DNA of 64,000 bases from Bryobacteraceae bacterium (GTDB taxonomy: Bacteria > Acidobacteriota > Terriglobia > Bryobacterales > Bryobacteraceae): NCBI GenBank assembly GCA_019748195.1, contig JAIEPW010000069.1:1-64000 (forward strand), in the 5' to 3' direction. Positions 28,829 to 38,257 of the stretch are shown here, in pieces. Within the stretch, counting starts at the first letter, position 1. Every line of letters starts with the position of its first letter. Made by a program: the position numbers and the translations under genes. The notes beneath the pieces are model-generated. The model saw only the letters and a list, made by a program, of their open reading frames with translations, searched no databases and was not told where the DNA came from.

Positions 28829-29448
28829 TCCGTGCTTTTCACCTTGCGGGCGCGGAACGTGTGCGCGAGCATCGCGGCGCGTTCCCGCGCGATATTCAAG
28901 TAACTGTCGTTCTTCGCGACGCGATCGAGCAGCGGCAGGAACAGATCGTGACCTACCAGCGTTTTCCGGTCCCAGGCGGTGTTCAAAAGCAGCAAAGCCT
29001 TGTTGACGCCGAGCTTGTCGTACTTGACGGACCGTTCGAGCTGGATGAAGATCTGCTCGGCCTCGGTGATCCGCTCAAACCAGGAGGCGAGGGCGCGCGC
29101 GTTCTCGTCCAGCGTGTAGTTGAACTTCGTCTCCCACTTGTCGGGACCTTCCTCCCAGCGGAAGGTTTTCATGCCCATGTTGGCGACCTTGAGGTTGGCT
29201 TCCAGGGGTTTCTGAAAGCGATCCACCTTGCGGGCGAGGTCGAAGATGGCGGCGGCGTCCTCGGGCTCGAGTTGCAGGCGCGCGGGTTCCTCGTTTTCGG
29301 CCTCCCGATAGAGCACGGCGCCGTCCTGCTCGATGACGATGGAAACGTAGGCAGGCACCGAGCCGGGAAAGGTCTTGGTGTAGAAGATGCGCGGCGGGGC
29401 GGCGAACGCGGAGATCTGCAGCATTAACGCGAGCAGCGAAATTCTCAT
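28825..29448 (-). CDS. Secreted hypothetical protein
   Basis: A 207-residue protein with a signal peptide ([16 protein letters not shown]). The mature part begins with a beta-rich stretch ([20 protein letters not shown]) and ends helical ([20 protein letters not shown]). No known domain is recognised and there is no Cys in the mature part. It overlaps ruvC and the TlpA-like gene by 4 bp each, so it is made in ratio with them. Confidence 0.75.
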   Translation of the reverse strand: MRISLLALMLQISAFAAPPRIFYTKTFPGSVPAYVSIVIEQDGAVLYREAENEEPARLQLEPEDAAAIFDLARKVDRFQKPLEANLKVANMGMKTFRWEEGPDKWETKFNYTLDENARALASWFERITEAEQIFIQLERSVKYDKLGVNKALLLLNTAWDRKTLVGHDLFLPLLDRVAKNDSYLNIARERAAMLAHTFRARKVKSTE

Positions 29449-29930
29449 GACGCGGCGGCCCCCCGGTAATGAAACGCGTGGCAGATGGCGATCGCCACGG
29501 CGTCGGACGCGTCGGCCGACTCAAACACCGCACCGCCTCCCACCAGCCGTTGCACCATCAGGGCGACCTGTCCTTTCTCCGCGCGGCCATAACCCACGAC
29601 GCTCTGCTTGATGGTCAGGGGCGAGTATTCGCCGAGGGGGAGACCGGCTTCGGCGGCGGCCAGGAGCGCGACTCCACGCACGTGGGCCAGCTTCAGGGCG
29701 GACTTGCTGTTTTGTGAATGAAACACTTCTTCCACGGCCACGGCCTGCGGTTCAAACTCGCGGATGACGCCGCGCAGGCGCGCGGCGATCGCCAAAAGCC
29801 GCGCTTCGAAGGGATCGGAAGTTCGGGTGCGGATGACGCCGCAGGACACCATGCGGTGGCGCCGCCCGTCGCTTTCGATCACGCCGAAGCCGGTGCGCTC
29901 GCTGCCGCAGTCGATCCCGAGTATGCGCAT
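29445..29930 (-). CDS. ruvC: Crossover junction endodeoxyribonuclease RuvC
   Basis: Resolves Holliday junctions in recombination repair. The 161-residue protein has the four acidic catalytic residues in the expected places: [10 protein letters not shown] (Asp7), VEEVF (Glu near 68), and DASDAVAIA near 139-147 (two Asp). YebC lies 21 bp upstream, a common pairing; ruvA and ruvB are not in the window. Confidence 0.95.
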   Translation of the reverse strand: MRILGIDCGSERTGFGVIESDGRRHRMVSCGVIRTRTSDPFEARLLAIAARLRGVIREFEPQAVAVEEVFHSQNSKSALKLAHVRGVALLAAAEAGLPLGEYSPLTIKQSVVGYGRAEKGQVALMVQRLVGGGAVFESADASDAVAIAICHAFHYRGAAAS

Positions 29931-29951
29931 ACGCGGCAGCCCGATCCGGAA

Positions 29952-30695
29952 TCAGGCCATCGCCTCCAGTTCGCTTTCGTCGATGTCGAAATTGGAATAG
30001 ACGTTCTGCACGTCGTCGTGCTCCTCGAGCACTTCGCTGAGCTTCAACATGCCCCGCGCCTGCGTGCCTTCGAGCTTGATGAGGTTCTTCGGCACCAGCG
30101 CGATGGATGCGGCGACGGTGGGAATTCCGGCCTTCTCCAGGGCGGCAAGCACCTGATCGTGCGCTTCCGGCGCCGACAGCACTTCCCAGTTCTCACCGTC
30201 GTTGCGAAGGTCGTCGGCGCCGGCGTCGAGCACCAGGTTCATCAACTGATCCTCGGTGGCTCTGCCGGCCTCGATCAGGATCTGGCTGCGGCGATCGAAC
30301 ATCCACATCACGCTGCCCACTTCACCCAGGTTCCCCCCGTGCTTGGAGAAGACATGGCGGATCTCGGAGACGGTGCGGTTGCGGTTATCGGTGGCTACCT
30401 GAACGATGACGGCCGCGCCGCCGGGGCCGTAGCCTTCGAAGGTGATTTCGTCAATCTGCCCGCCTTCGAGTTCGCCGGTGCCGCGCTTGATGGCCCGCTG
30501 GATGTTCTCGTTGGGCATGGACACGGCCTTGGCGGCGGTGATGGCCGTGCGCAGGCGGGGGTTGCCGTCGGGATCGCCGTTGGTGCGGGCGGCGATCATG
30601 ATTTCCTTGATCAGGCGCGTGAACAGTTTCCCGCGCTTGGAGTCGAGGGCGGCTTTCTTGTGCTTAATCGTCGCCCACTTGGAATGACCTGACAT
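29952..30695 (-). CDS. yebC: YebC/PmpR family protein
   Basis: A 247-residue member of the YebC/PmpR family, known as a DNA-binding regulator and, more recently, linked to translation of proline-rich stretches. The N-terminus has the invariant GHSKWATIKHKK (residues 3-14) and the middle has YGPGGAAVIVQ. The acidic C-terminal domain ends in NFDIDESELEAM. It is the first gene of the seven-gene minus-strand operon; the promoter must lie in 30696-30785, shared with the divergent hydrolase gene. Confidence 0.95.
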   Translation of the reverse strand: MSGHSKWATIKHKKAALDSKRGKLFTRLIKEIMIAARTNGDPDGNPRLRTAITAAKAVSMPNENIQRAIKRGTGELEGGQIDEITFEGYGPGGAAVIVQVATDNRNRTVSEIRHVFSKHGGNLGEVGSVMWMFDRRSQILIEAGRATEDQLMNLVLDAGADDLRNDGENWEVLSAPEAHDQVLAALEKAGIPTVAASIALVPKNLIKLEGTQARGMLKLSEVLEEHDDVQNVYSNFDIDESELEAMA

Positions 30696-30785
30696 GCAAA
30701 CCTCGGCAGAAGATTGGGAGAGGGGCGTTGTACGCCCAATTCCTTAGCATATCAGAGCCGACAACGGGTGCTACGCTAAGCAGCG

Positions 30786-31667
30786 ATGCCCACCCTCCGG
30801 ACGGTTGCTTTCCTGATTGCCTGCAACGCTTTCGCCGATACTCGACTGGTGCTGCTGGGTACCGGGACGCCGAACGCGGACCCGGAACGATCAGGTCCGG
30901 CGGTGGCGATTGTAGTGGATGGCGCCTCCTACCTGGTGGACGCCGGTCCGGGGATCGTGCGGCGGGCGGCAGCCGCGGCGGCCAAGGGCTTCCCGGCGCT
31001 CGCGCCGCCGCACTTGAAGCGTGTGTTCCTGTCGCATTTGCATTCGGATCACACGCTCGGGTTGCCGGACGTGATGTTCACCCCGTGGACCCTGGAACGC
31101 ACCGAGGCGATCCACATTTACGGGCCGAAGGGGACGCGCGCGATGATCCAGAATCTGGAGAGCGCCTGGAGCGCGGACCGGGGGATCCGGCTGGGCGGCG
31201 GGGAGCCGTCGAATCGAACGGGATATCGCGCGGTCGCGCACGAAATCCGTCCCGGGGTCGTATACCGGGATGAGCGCGTGGAGGTCACCGCGATCCCGGT
31301 GAAGCATGGCGCGTGGAAGGAAGCCTATGGCTACCGTTTCGTCTCGCGCGACCGCGCGATCGTGGTCTCCGGCGACGCCGCTCCGTCGCCTTCGCTCGCC
31401 GAAGCCTGCAACGGCTGCGACATCCTGCTGCATGAGGTCTACTCCACGGCGGGGTTCACGCGCCGCCCGCCGGAATGGCAGCGCTATCACTCGCGGTATC
31501 ACACCTCGTCGAGCGAGCTGGCGGAACTGGCGGCGCGGGCGAGGCCGAAACTGCTGGTGCTCTATCACCAACTGTTCTGGGGAACCTCGGAGGCGGATCT
31601 GATTCTGGAATTGCAGCAGGGTTACAAGGGCAAAGTGGCTTGCGGACGGGATCTCGACGTATTCTAA
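30786..31667 (+). CDS. Secreted MBL-fold metallo-hydrolase (RNase Z/arylsulfatase-like)
   Basis: A 293-residue hydrolase with a short signal peptide (MPTLRTVAFLIACNAFA). The metal motif HLHSDH is near residues 82-87, further ligands are in VKHG, VSGDAAP and the late LYHQLFW segment. The start LVLLGTGTPNADPERSG and the substrate loops are like those of AtsA-type arylsulfatases and RNase Z relatives. Export makes tRNA processing unlikely; a small periplasmic substrate is inferred. Confidence 0.85.
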   Translation: MPTLRTVAFLIACNAFADTRLVLLGTGTPNADPERSGPAVAIVVDGASYLVDAGPGIVRRAAAAAAKGFPALAPPHLKRVFLSHLHSDHTLGLPDVMFTPWTLERTEAIHIYGPKGTRAMIQNLESAWSADRGIRLGGGEPSNRTGYRAVAHEIRPGVVYRDERVEVTAIPVKHGAWKEAYGYRFVSRDRAIVVSGDAAPSPSLAEACNGCDILLHEVYSTAGFTRRPPEWQRYHSRYHTSSSELAELAARARPKLLVLYHQLFWGTSEADLILELQQGYKGKVACGRDLDVF

Positions 31668-31686
31668 TAGTTCTCTTTTCGCCCTC

Positions 31687-33399
31687 ATGCCTTTCGCTGA
31701 TCGCTGGTTCCGGTGGATCTGCGTCCTGCTGCTCTCCCTGCTGGCGGGGACGCAGGCGATCGTGGCCACCGGGGACAGCCAGACCTGGGATGAAGGGACG
31801 CACCTGGCGGCGGGTTACAGCTATTGGAAAACCGGCGATTACCGCCTGAACCCGGATCACCCGGCGCTGGGGACGCTGCTGCATTCGCTGCCCCTGCTGG
31901 TGCTGGACCCGATTCTTCCCACCTACGATCCGTCCTGGGCCAAGGTTCAGGACCTGCAGTTCGGCCTCCGCTTCCTGATGTACAACCGGTACACGGTGGA
32001 CGAACTGCTGATGGCCGGGCGATCGGTGGCGATTCTGTTCAGCGTGCTGCTGGGGGCTGCGCTCGCGTGGTGGTTGCGGAAGCATTTCGGGGCGAAGGCG
32101 GCGTTGTTCGCGCTCGTTCTGTACGTTTTCGACCCGCTGGTGATCGCCATCGGGCACTACGTCACCAACGACATGGCGTCGGCGTTCTTCTTCTTTCTGA
32201 CCTGCGCCTTGTGGACCGACTACTGGCTGGAAGGCGGCAAGCGCCGCCTGTGGGGAGCGGCCTTCTGCTTCGCCGCCGCGATCACGATCAAGTACTCGGC
32301 GCTGATTTTGGGTCCGGTGCTGATTCTGCTGTTCTTCGCGTTCCGGCGGTCGGGGCGGAAGCTCGCATGGATGAGCCTGGCCAGGGCGATGGCTGTCGTG
32401 GTGCTGTGCGGGTTCCTGATGATCGGGATCGTGTACGCGCCGGAGTTCGCGGCAACGGTTCGCGTGTGGAACGGAGCCCAGCCGCACGGGCCTTACACGA
32501 CTCCGGTGTGGGACATTGGTCCGTTTCAGCGAACCGGCATCGGACAGGCTTACATCTGGGCGGCGCGCGAATTCCGGCTGCCGTTTTACGCCTACCTGCG
32601 CGGATTCCTGAATCAAATCGATTATTACGGCGGGGGGCGTCAGCCGTTGTACCTGCTGGGGGAGATTTCGAAGGAAGGCTGGTGGTATTACTTCCCAGTG
32701 GCCATCGCGGTGAAGTCGCCGGTGGCGGTCCTGGCGCTGCTGGCGCTGAGCGCCGCGATCCTGGTGTCGCGGCGCCGTGACATCGCCGTGCCCGCGTTCG
32801 GCGTGATGCTTCCGGCAGCGGTATTCCTATGCGTCAGCATGGGCTCCGGATTGAATATCGGGGTGCGGCACCTGTTGCCTGCGATTGTTCTGGCGCAGTG
32901 CGGCATCGCGATCCTGTTCGTGAAGTATCCGCCGCGGTTTCTCGAACGGCGGCACGCATGGGTGGGGGCGTTCCTGCTGCTGGCGCTGGCGGCGGAATCG
33001 GCGAGCGCGTTTCCCGGCTATCTATCTTTTTTCAACGTCGCCGCGGGAGGCGCTGAAGCGGGCCCGAGATACCTACTGGACTCGAATGTCGATTGGGGGC
33101 AGGATGCGAAGCGCCTGGCGGAATATCAGGAGCAGCAGAATCTTAACCTGATGTGCGTGGCCTACTTCGGTTCCGCGAATCTCTGGTATTACGGGATGAT
33201 GTGGCGGGAGCTGCCGAAGTTTCAAACGGTCCGCGATGCGAACTGCGTAGCCGCGGTCAGCGTCACGCTGCTGCACGGCTTATACGTTCCGCCGGGCGCG
33301 TATCAGGAGTTGCGGGCGCTGCGACCGATGGGCCGCGTCGGCGGCTCTATTTACCTCTACGATCTGCGCAAGAAGCCGGAAGAGCTGACGCGGCGCTGA
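31687..33399 (+). CDS. GT39-like (PMT/ArnT-type) membrane glycosyltransferase
   Basis: A 570-residue protein with 10-12 membrane helices. The first periplasmic loop has the GT-C signature: WDEGTHLAAGYSYWKTGDYR (about 37-56) followed by NPDHPALGTLL. The acidic residue there is the likely metal or base site. Later helices and the C-terminal SNVDWGQDAKRLAEY segment recall dolichol- or undecaprenyl-sugar dependent transferases. The acceptor is unknown. It follows the hydrolase gene by 19 bp. Confidence 0.75.
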   Translation: MPFADRWFRWICVLLLSLLAGTQAIVATGDSQTWDEGTHLAAGYSYWKTGDYRLNPDHPALGTLLHSLPLLVLDPILPTYDPSWAKVQDLQFGLRFLMYNRYTVDELLMAGRSVAILFSVLLGAALAWWLRKHFGAKAALFALVLYVFDPLVIAIGHYVTNDMASAFFFFLTCALWTDYWLEGGKRRLWGAAFCFAAAITIKYSALILGPVLILLFFAFRRSGRKLAWMSLARAMAVVVLCGFLMIGIVYAPEFAATVRVWNGAQPHGPYTTPVWDIGPFQRTGIGQAYIWAAREFRLPFYAYLRGFLNQIDYYGGGRQPLYLLGEISKEGWWYYFPVAIAVKSPVAVLALLALSAAILVSRRRDIAVPAFGVMLPAAVFLCVSMGSGLNIGVRHLLPAIVLAQCGIAILFVKYPPRFLERRHAWVGAFLLLALAAESASAFPGYLSFFNVAAGGAEAGPRYLLDSNVDWGQDAKRLAEYQEQQNLNLMCVAYFGSANLWYYGMMWRELPKFQTVRDANCVAAVSVTLLHGLYVPPGAYQELRALRPMGRVGGSIYLYDLRKKPEELTRR

Positions 33400-34131
33400 T
33401 TACTTGCCGCGCTCATTGCCCCAGATGTCGATGTGCAGCCGCGGCCCCAAGCGGACTTTCTTGTCCTTGCATACCTCGGCGAGCCACTTGGAGCGCTCGC
33501 GGAGGGTCTCGAAGTGGGTGCCTTCGGGCATCAGGATGACCTTGGCGGGATCCGCCTTGATTTCGCGCGCCAATTCCATCGCCTCATCCACGTCGTCGCG
33601 CGTGGAGATCACGAACTTAAGCTGGTAGTCGTACTTGCGGATCAGCTTCTTCAGCACCTTGGGATCGCGGCGCTTCTCCTCATGCATTTTGGCGAAGATG
33701 CCGCCGTCGCGATGAACGGGAACCGAGTTGGCGAGCTTGGGGCTGATGCTCATCAGATCGCATTCCACGGGTTCGAATACGGTGCCGGCGGTTTCGATGG
33801 TGATGTGGACGCCGGACAGGACCTCGCGCAACTGGCGGGTGAGCCGGACGATCTGCGGCGCGATCATCGGCTCGCCGCCGGTAATCACCACATGATTGGG
33901 CCAGTCCCGGCGCGCCTGCGCCAGGATCGCGCCCAACTGCATCGGCGTGCCTTCCGGATTCCAGGACGTATACGGCGTATCGCACCAGGTGCAGCGGAGA
34001 TTGCAGCCGCTGGTGCGAATAAACAGGCTGGGAACGCCGGCCAGGAGGCCCTCGCCCTGGATGGAGTAGAAGATTTCGGAGATCTGCATGGGCAGTATCT
34101 CGCGCTGGGAAGCACGATTGGACAGGATCAT
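33400..34131 (-). CDS. queE: 7-carboxy-7-deazaguanine synthase
   Basis: A radical SAM enzyme that makes 7-carboxy-7-deazaguanine from 6-carboxytetrahydropterin, for queuosine or 7-deazaguanine DNA. The cluster motif [15 protein letters not shown] is intact (CxxxCxxC), and the substrate motif FYSIQGEG lies just before it. I start at the ATG at 34131, which overlaps the queC stop by 4 bp with GGAG upstream; an in-frame ATG at 34089 (MQISEIFYS) fits the family start and could be the real one. The later SAM-binding segment is ITGGEP. Confidence 0.93.
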   Translation of the reverse strand: MILSNRASQREILPMQISEIFYSIQGEGLLAGVPSLFIRTSGCNLRCTWCDTPYTSWNPEGTPMQLGAILAQARRDWPNHVVITGGEPMIAPQIVRLTRQLREVLSGVHITIETAGTVFEPVECDLMSISPKLANSVPVHRDGGIFAKMHEEKRRDPKVLKKLIRKYDYQLKFVISTRDDVDEAMELAREIKADPAKVILMPEGTHFETLRERSKWLAEVCKDKKVRLGPRLHIDIWGNERGK

Positions 34132-34811
34132 CGGATCTGCTCCAGGGGGTCGGCGATGCCGGCCTCCTGGAAACCCTTTCTTCGCAGCAGGCAACTGTCG
34201 CAGCGGCCGCAGGCGCGTCCACCGTCCTCAGGATCATAGCAACTGTGAGTGAGCGCGAAATCAAGGCCGAGTTCGCGGGCGCGGCGCACAATATCCGCTT
34301 TGGACAGGTGCAGCAGCGGCGCGCGGACACTCAATTTCATCCGGCCCTCGACGCCTGCCTTGGTGGCCAGATTCGCCAGGGCCGCGAAGGCTTCCAGGAA
34401 CTCCGGGCGGCAGTCGGGATAGCCGGAGTAGTCGACTGCGTTGACGCCGAGGTAGATGTCGGACGCGCCGAGGACTTCCGCCCATGCGAGCGCCAGCGAG
34501 AGCATCACGGTGTTGCGCGCCGGCACGTAGGTAACCGGGATTTCCGCGGCCATGCCCGACTCGTCGCGATCCTTCGGCACCGCGAGATCGGCGGTGAGCG
34601 CCGAGCCGCCGAAGGCGCGCAGGTCGAGTGCAATCACGCGGTGCGCGGAGGCGCCGAGCGCGATCGCCACGCGCCGCGCGGCGTCCAGTTCCGCGCGGTG
34701 GCGCTGCCCGTAATCGACCGTGAGGGCGTACACCTCGAAGCCTTCCGCCCGCGCGATCGCCAGGCAGGTGGACGAATCCAAGCCGCCGCTTAACAGACAG
34801 ACTGCCTTCAT
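34128..34811 (-). CDS. queC: 7-cyano-7-deazaguanine synthase
   Basis: An ATP-dependent enzyme that turns 7-carboxy-7-deazaguanine into preQ0. The start is the ATG at 34811 ([20 protein letters not shown]), overlapping the MFS stop by 4 bp; longer frames upstream lie in the transporter gene. The 227-residue product has the PP-loop SGGLDSST (8-15), the [17 protein letters not shown] segment, and the zinc cysteines THSCYDP and [11 protein letters not shown] near the C-terminus. queD and queF are not in the window. Confidence 0.95.
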   Translation of the reverse strand: MKAVCLLSGGLDSSTCLAIARAEGFEVYALTVDYGQRHRAELDAARRVAIALGASAHRVIALDLRAFGGSALTADLAVPKDRDESGMAAEIPVTYVPARNTVMLSLALAWAEVLGASDIYLGVNAVDYSGYPDCRPEFLEAFAALANLATKAGVEGRMKLSVRAPLLHLSKADIVRRARELGLDFALTHSCYDPEDGGRACGRCDSCLLRRKGFQEAGIADPLEQIR

Positions 34812-35989
34812 TTGGGGATCTTGAAGCTGAGCAGAAATCCAGCCAGCGGCCAGATCGTAAGCGCGCTCAGCGCGACGTGAAGCGAATAATGATCCGCGAT
34901 CCAGCCGGTGGTGGGGATGAACACCAGCCCCGCCATGCCCCAGGCGAAACCCATCATCAGCGCGGAGACGGTGCCCGCCTGGGAGGGGACCAGATCCTGC
35001 GCCAACAGCAGGTTCACCGGGATGGTGAACAGCAGGATCAGCCCGCCGGCGATCAGCGAGAACGTCGCCAGCCAGTCCGGACCGAAGAAAAACAACCACA
35101 GGAACGGGAGGCTGCCGGCGAAGGAGAAGAGGATGACCCGCCGCGCGCCGAACCGCTGCGACAGGAAGCCGCCGAGAAATCCGCCGAAGGCGCCGGCAGC
35201 GAGATACAGCGACAGGGTGAAGCTGGCCTGGATCAGGGACAGGCCGCGCTCCCGGCTGAGATACAGGATCAGGAACTGTCCGAAGGTCACCTGCACGGCG
35301 GAGCGGAAAAAGACCAGAAGGTAGAGAACCGTCAGGGGTTGCCAGACGGCCCGTAGAGGGCGCCAGTCGAACCGGACCTTGGGCCGTGCGCTCTCGCGCG
35401 CTTCCGGAAGAAAGAACAGCAGCAGCAGCGTGGCGATCACGCCGGGGATGGCGCCTACCCAACTGCGCGACATCCCAAGCTTCTCCACCAGCGTGGAGAA
35501 GTAAGTGGGTCCGAAGGCGAGCCCCAGCGTGCCGGCGCTGATGAATGCCGCCATCCAATGGCCGCGATTGCCCTCGATTCCCAGCGTCGCCCGCACCGAC
35601 GCCTGGGGATGGAATGAAGAAATGCCGGCGCCGCCGAGGAACACCATCAGCATCGCGGTCCAGAAGTCCGTTGCCAGGCCGATGGCGGAGATGAAAATGC
35701 CGGCGACCGCCGGGGCCAGCACGGAGAACATGCGCGAATGAAAACGATCCGAAAGGTAGCCGTAGAGCGGCTGCGTGAAGGAGCCGGAGAAGGTCATCAT
35801 CGCGCCCAGGAACCCGGCCTGCGTCAGGGTCAACCCCAGATTCTGCACCAGCAGCGGCTGAAAGGCGCCCAGCGCGCTCGAATAGAGGTCGATGAAGAAG
35901 TGGGCGATAGAGTACAGCGTGAGACCGAAAAATCCGGCGCGCGCGCGCGAAATCGACGGCGCGGCAAGGATCTGCGGTTCCGTGGACAC
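34808..35989 (-). CDS. MFS transporter, Fsr (fosmidomycin resistance)-like, upstream of queC-queE
   Basis: A 393-residue, 12-helix major facilitator. The first helix begins near residue 18 ([20 protein letters not shown]), followed by the [12 protein letters not shown] loop typical of the family. A HPQAS segment near 127 is also seen in Fsr-like members. It is the first gene of a coupled three-gene unit with queC and queE (4-bp overlap each). The genes may be linked by function, for example transport of a pterin or deazaguanine, but the substrate is unknown. Confidence 0.88.
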   Translation of the reverse strand: MSTEPQILAAPSISRARAGFFGLTLYSIAHFFIDLYSSALGAFQPLLVQNLGLTLTQAGFLGAMMTFSGSFTQPLYGYLSDRFHSRMFSVLAPAVAGIFISAIGLATDFWTAMLMVFLGGAGISSFHPQASVRATLGIEGNRGHWMAAFISAGTLGLAFGPTYFSTLVEKLGMSRSWVGAIPGVIATLLLLFFLPEARESARPKVRFDWRPLRAVWQPLTVLYLLVFFRSAVQVTFGQFLILYLSRERGLSLIQASFTLSLYLAAGAFGGFLGGFLSQRFGARRVILFSFAGSLPFLWLFFFGPDWLATFSLIAGGLILLFTIPVNLLLAQDLVPSQAGTVSALMMGFAWGMAGLVFIPTTGWIADHYSLHVALSALTIWPLAGFLLSFKIPK

Positions 35990-36030
35990 TAGAACTTCAT
36001 TGTAGACGGTAGGGCGGAATGCGCGGAGGG

Positions 36031-36438
36031 TTACCGCCTGCGCGGCTTGCGGGCGGTCATCAGAGTCCAGGCCTCACTGATCCGCTCTCCGAGTTCCTCG
36101 TCGCCGACCTGCTCGAGTTGAATTCCGATCCAGCCCTTCACCCCGACGTATGGCGGGTAGAAATAGGCGCGGGGCGATGTGGCGAGCAGGGTCTCCTGTA
36201 CGCCCGGGCTCGCCGGCAGCCAGACCCCCAGGTAGCCGTCGCCATGGACGTTGTCCGCGAACATCGCAAACACTTTCTTTGGGGTGAAGAACGTACTCGC
36301 GCCGTGGGACAGTTTCTCCTCGGCTCCCGGGAACGCCAGACAGATGCGGCGCACCCGGCTCAGATGCTCCTCGGCGCCGGGCATTGACGGGTAGCGCGAC
36401 ACTGCTTTCGAAGCGGCTGCCTTCTTCGCTGTGGCCAC
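36031..36438 (-). CDS. MmcQ/YjbR family protein
   Basis: A 135-residue protein of the MmcQ/YjbR fold, a small double-wing DNA-binding-like family of uncertain role. Family signs are the start VRRICLAFPGAEEKLSHG (about 28-45), KKVFAMF, and the end VKGWIGIQLEQVGDEELGER. A Lys/Ala-rich N-terminal tail and an Arg-rich C-terminal tail (RKPRRR) are extra. It is divergent from the DCC-family gene, whose likely start is 61 bp away. Confidence 0.8.
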   Translation of the reverse strand: MATAKKAAASKAVSRYPSMPGAEEHLSRVRRICLAFPGAEEKLSHGASTFFTPKKVFAMFADNVHGDGYLGVWLPASPGVQETLLATSPRAYFYPPYVGVKGWIGIQLEQVGDEELGERISEAWTLMTARKPRRR

Positions 36439-36499
36439 GGTCCCTTCAGCTTACCCGAAACTCTTGCGGCGAAGCGGGGGCTGTGAGCATCCTAGAAGC

Positions 36500-36913
36500 G
36501 TGCCGGCAACAGTGTTTTACGATCACGACTGCGGTTTCTGCACTCGATCCAAGCGTCTGGCCGAGAGCCTGGATTGGCTCCGGCAAATGCGCTGGGTTCC
36601 GTCCGCGAGCAGCGAGGCAGCTACGGCGGGAATCCAGCCGGCGGAGTCCGGCCGGGCGATGCAGATGGTTTCCGGGGGCAAGCGATTTGCCGGGTTTCAC
36701 GCCGTGAAGCGAATCGCCTTGCGGGTTCCGATTACCTGGATCGGGATCGCCGCGGCGCTGTGGATCTCGCCCTGGTTCGCGCTGTTGTTCGCTTTTCTCC
36801 TGTCGCCGCTGTTCACTCCGGTGGGCGAGCGGGCGTACGCGTGGATCGCCCGCAACCGGCGCCGCCTGATGAAGGGCGGCGCCTGCGAACTGCCAAAGCC
36901 CGGTAAACTATAG
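36500..36913 (+). CDS. DCC-family (DUF393) thiol protein
   Basis: A 137-residue protein with the DUF393 opening VFYDHDCGFCTRSKRLAES (a CxxC pair near residues 10-13), a thioredoxin-like thiol family of unclear role. I place the start at the GTG at 36500 since it gives the usual short lead before the CxxC; an in-frame ATG at 36431 overlaps the divergent gene. The C-terminal half has two hydrophobic stretches (about 80-95 and 98-112), so it may be membrane-attached. Confidence 0.75.
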   Translation: MPATVFYDHDCGFCTRSKRLAESLDWLRQMRWVPSASSEAATAGIQPAESGRAMQMVSGGKRFAGFHAVKRIALRVPITWIGIAAALWISPWFALLFAFLLSPLFTPVGERAYAWIARNRRRLMKGGACELPKPGKL

Positions 36914-36914
36914 G

Positions 36915-37292
36915 ATGATGTTCCACCGTCTGGTTCCCGCTCTGATTCTGGCGGCCGCCGTTTCGCTTCCGGCGTTCGATGACGACATGACGAAGCTGGC
37001 GATCGAGGTAAAGACGCTCTCGGGTAAGCCGGTCGAGCGCGCCAGCGTGATCGTCAAGTTCAGCGAAGGCCGTTCGGTGGCCAAGCTGGGCAAGAAGACG
37101 CGCACCGCGTGGGAACTTCGCACGAACCAGGAAGGGGTCGCCCGCATTCCGGAAATCCCGCGGGGCAAGGTCCTGGTACAGGTGATCGCCAAGGGCTACC
37201 AGACGTTCGGAGAGCACTTCGACGTGAACGAGGCGGAGAAGACAATCGAAATCCGCCTGAAGCCGCCGCAAGCGCAATACTCCTCGCACTAG
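36915..37292 (+). CDS. Small secreted protein with CarboxypepD-type regulatory-like domain
   Basis: A 125-residue protein with a signal peptide (MMFHRLVPALILAAAVSLPA). The mature part has the short beta-sandwich pattern of carboxypeptidase-regulatory-like modules: LAIEVKTLSGKPVERASVIV, RTNQEGVARIPEIPRGKVLV and YQTFG. Such modules are adhesive or scaffolding, not catalytic. It follows the DCC gene by 1 bp, so the two are probably cotranscribed. Confidence 0.7.
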   Translation: MMFHRLVPALILAAAVSLPAFDDDMTKLAIEVKTLSGKPVERASVIVKFSEGRSVAKLGKKTRTAWELRTNQEGVARIPEIPRGKVLVQVIAKGYQTFGEHFDVNEAEKTIEIRLKPPQAQYSSH

Positions 37293-37358
37293 AATCGGCG
37301 GGTCTGCCTAGGGCGATTTCCCGATGAGAAATCGGCGGGCCCGTACGCACTACTATAC

Positions 37359-38078
37359 GTGGCCAATTCAGTCGGGTCCGGTGTCCGCTGCCTGCCGGAG
37401 GCGCTTCAGGATATATGCGCCGCATCGGCGGAAAGCTCGTTCGGAGTTCTCTTCGGCACGGTGAACGGCGTCACCGTTGTGGAAGGGGCCGTGCCGCGAT
37501 CATCGCGAGACATGGAGTGTCTGGAGGCCGGCGCCAGGCTGCCGCGCCCATCCGCGCATAGCATCGGGTTCTGGGAAGTGGCCGACAGCCTGCGCCTGAC
37601 GACGTTCGGGCGGGCGTATTTCGATCGCTATTTCGCTCGTCCGGGCAGGGTCGCGTTGGCTGCTTCCCGCGCCGCCGGAGAATGGCGGGGAGTCTGGTTC
37701 GTGCGCCAAGGCGCGGACCTGCGCGCCTCGCCGGAGTTCCGGTTCGCGGACGTGATCGACGCGCCGCCGCGCCCGCGGGCGCCCTCGGCGCCGGCCATGT
37801 GGACCCTGGGGCTGCTGGGTCTGGCTCTCGCCGCCGGCGCGGCTATGCCAGATCGGGATCCGTTGGGATTGGCGGTCCACAACGCTCCAGGCGATCAGCT
37901 TGTGATGCGCTGGAAACCACAGAACAGCGCGCGGCTGGAAATCCGGGACGGGGATCGCAGTTTCGCCACCGGGGTGGGTCCTGGGGAAACGTCGCTGACC
38001 TGGGTACGCCGTTCGGAGAAGGTGGAAATCGCGCTGATGGCGGCGGGCAAAAGAAGCGTTCGTCTGGTGGGGCAGTAG
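37359..38078 (+). CDS. Hypothetical membrane protein with a possible degenerate JAB-like N-terminal domain
   Basis: A 239-residue protein starting at a GTG. The stretch SFGVLFGTVNGVTVVEGAVP (about 27-46) looks like the opening strands of a JAB/MPN isopeptidase fold (compare GGILLG...), but the metal-binding HxH is absent, so any such domain is inactive. A single membrane helix (about 146-164, MWTLGLLGLALAAGAAM) separates this from a C-terminal domain of about 75 residues with an Ig-like beta pattern (MRWKPQNSARLEI, ALMAAGKRSVRLV). Function is unknown. Confidence 0.55.
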   Translation: MANSVGSGVRCLPEALQDICAASAESSFGVLFGTVNGVTVVEGAVPRSSRDMECLEAGARLPRPSAHSIGFWEVADSLRLTTFGRAYFDRYFARPGRVALAASRAAGEWRGVWFVRQGADLRASPEFRFADVIDAPPRPRAPSAPAMWTLGLLGLALAAGAAMPDRDPLGLAVHNAPGDQLVMRWKPQNSARLEIRDGDRSFATGVGPGETSLTWVRRSEKVEIALMAAGKRSVRLVGQ

Positions 38079-38082
38079 CGAA

Positions 38083-38194
38083 TTGCCAGACCCCGGGTAA
38101 TCCGCGGCGCACGGGTCGAACCGTTACCGTTGCTTCCTTCCGGACCTGGCGGGGTTCACAGCCTACCGTCGCACGAAGCCCGGAGCCTGACAAA
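38083..38194 (-). ncRNA. ffs: Signal recognition particle RNA (small bacterial type)
   Basis: On the minus strand the sequence carries the conserved SRP hairpin (core CAGGTCCGGAAGGAAGCA, with the GGAA tetraloop). It forms a long closing stem between its ends: + strand 38091-38097 pairs with 38179-38185 (CTCCGGG with CCCGGGG), and the pairing continues for about 8 more positions outward. The length of about 112 nt suits the 4.5S type. The ends are estimated from the stem and may be off by a few bases. Confidence 0.9.
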
Positions 38195-38199
38195 CGACC

Positions 38200-38208
38200 A
38201 TTTTAGCA
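38200..38208 (-). promoter_or_regulatory. Extended -10 promoter element of the SRP RNA gene
   Basis: On the minus strand TGCTAAAAT gives an extended -10 box (TGn plus TAAAAT). It lies about 6 bp before the first paired base of the SRP RNA stem, so a start near 38194 fits. No convincing -35 is at the usual spacing. Confidence 0.55.
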
Positions 38209-38257
38209 GAGTCCCCCCCTTGCAAACCCGCCGGAGTGCGATACACTCGCCCCAACC

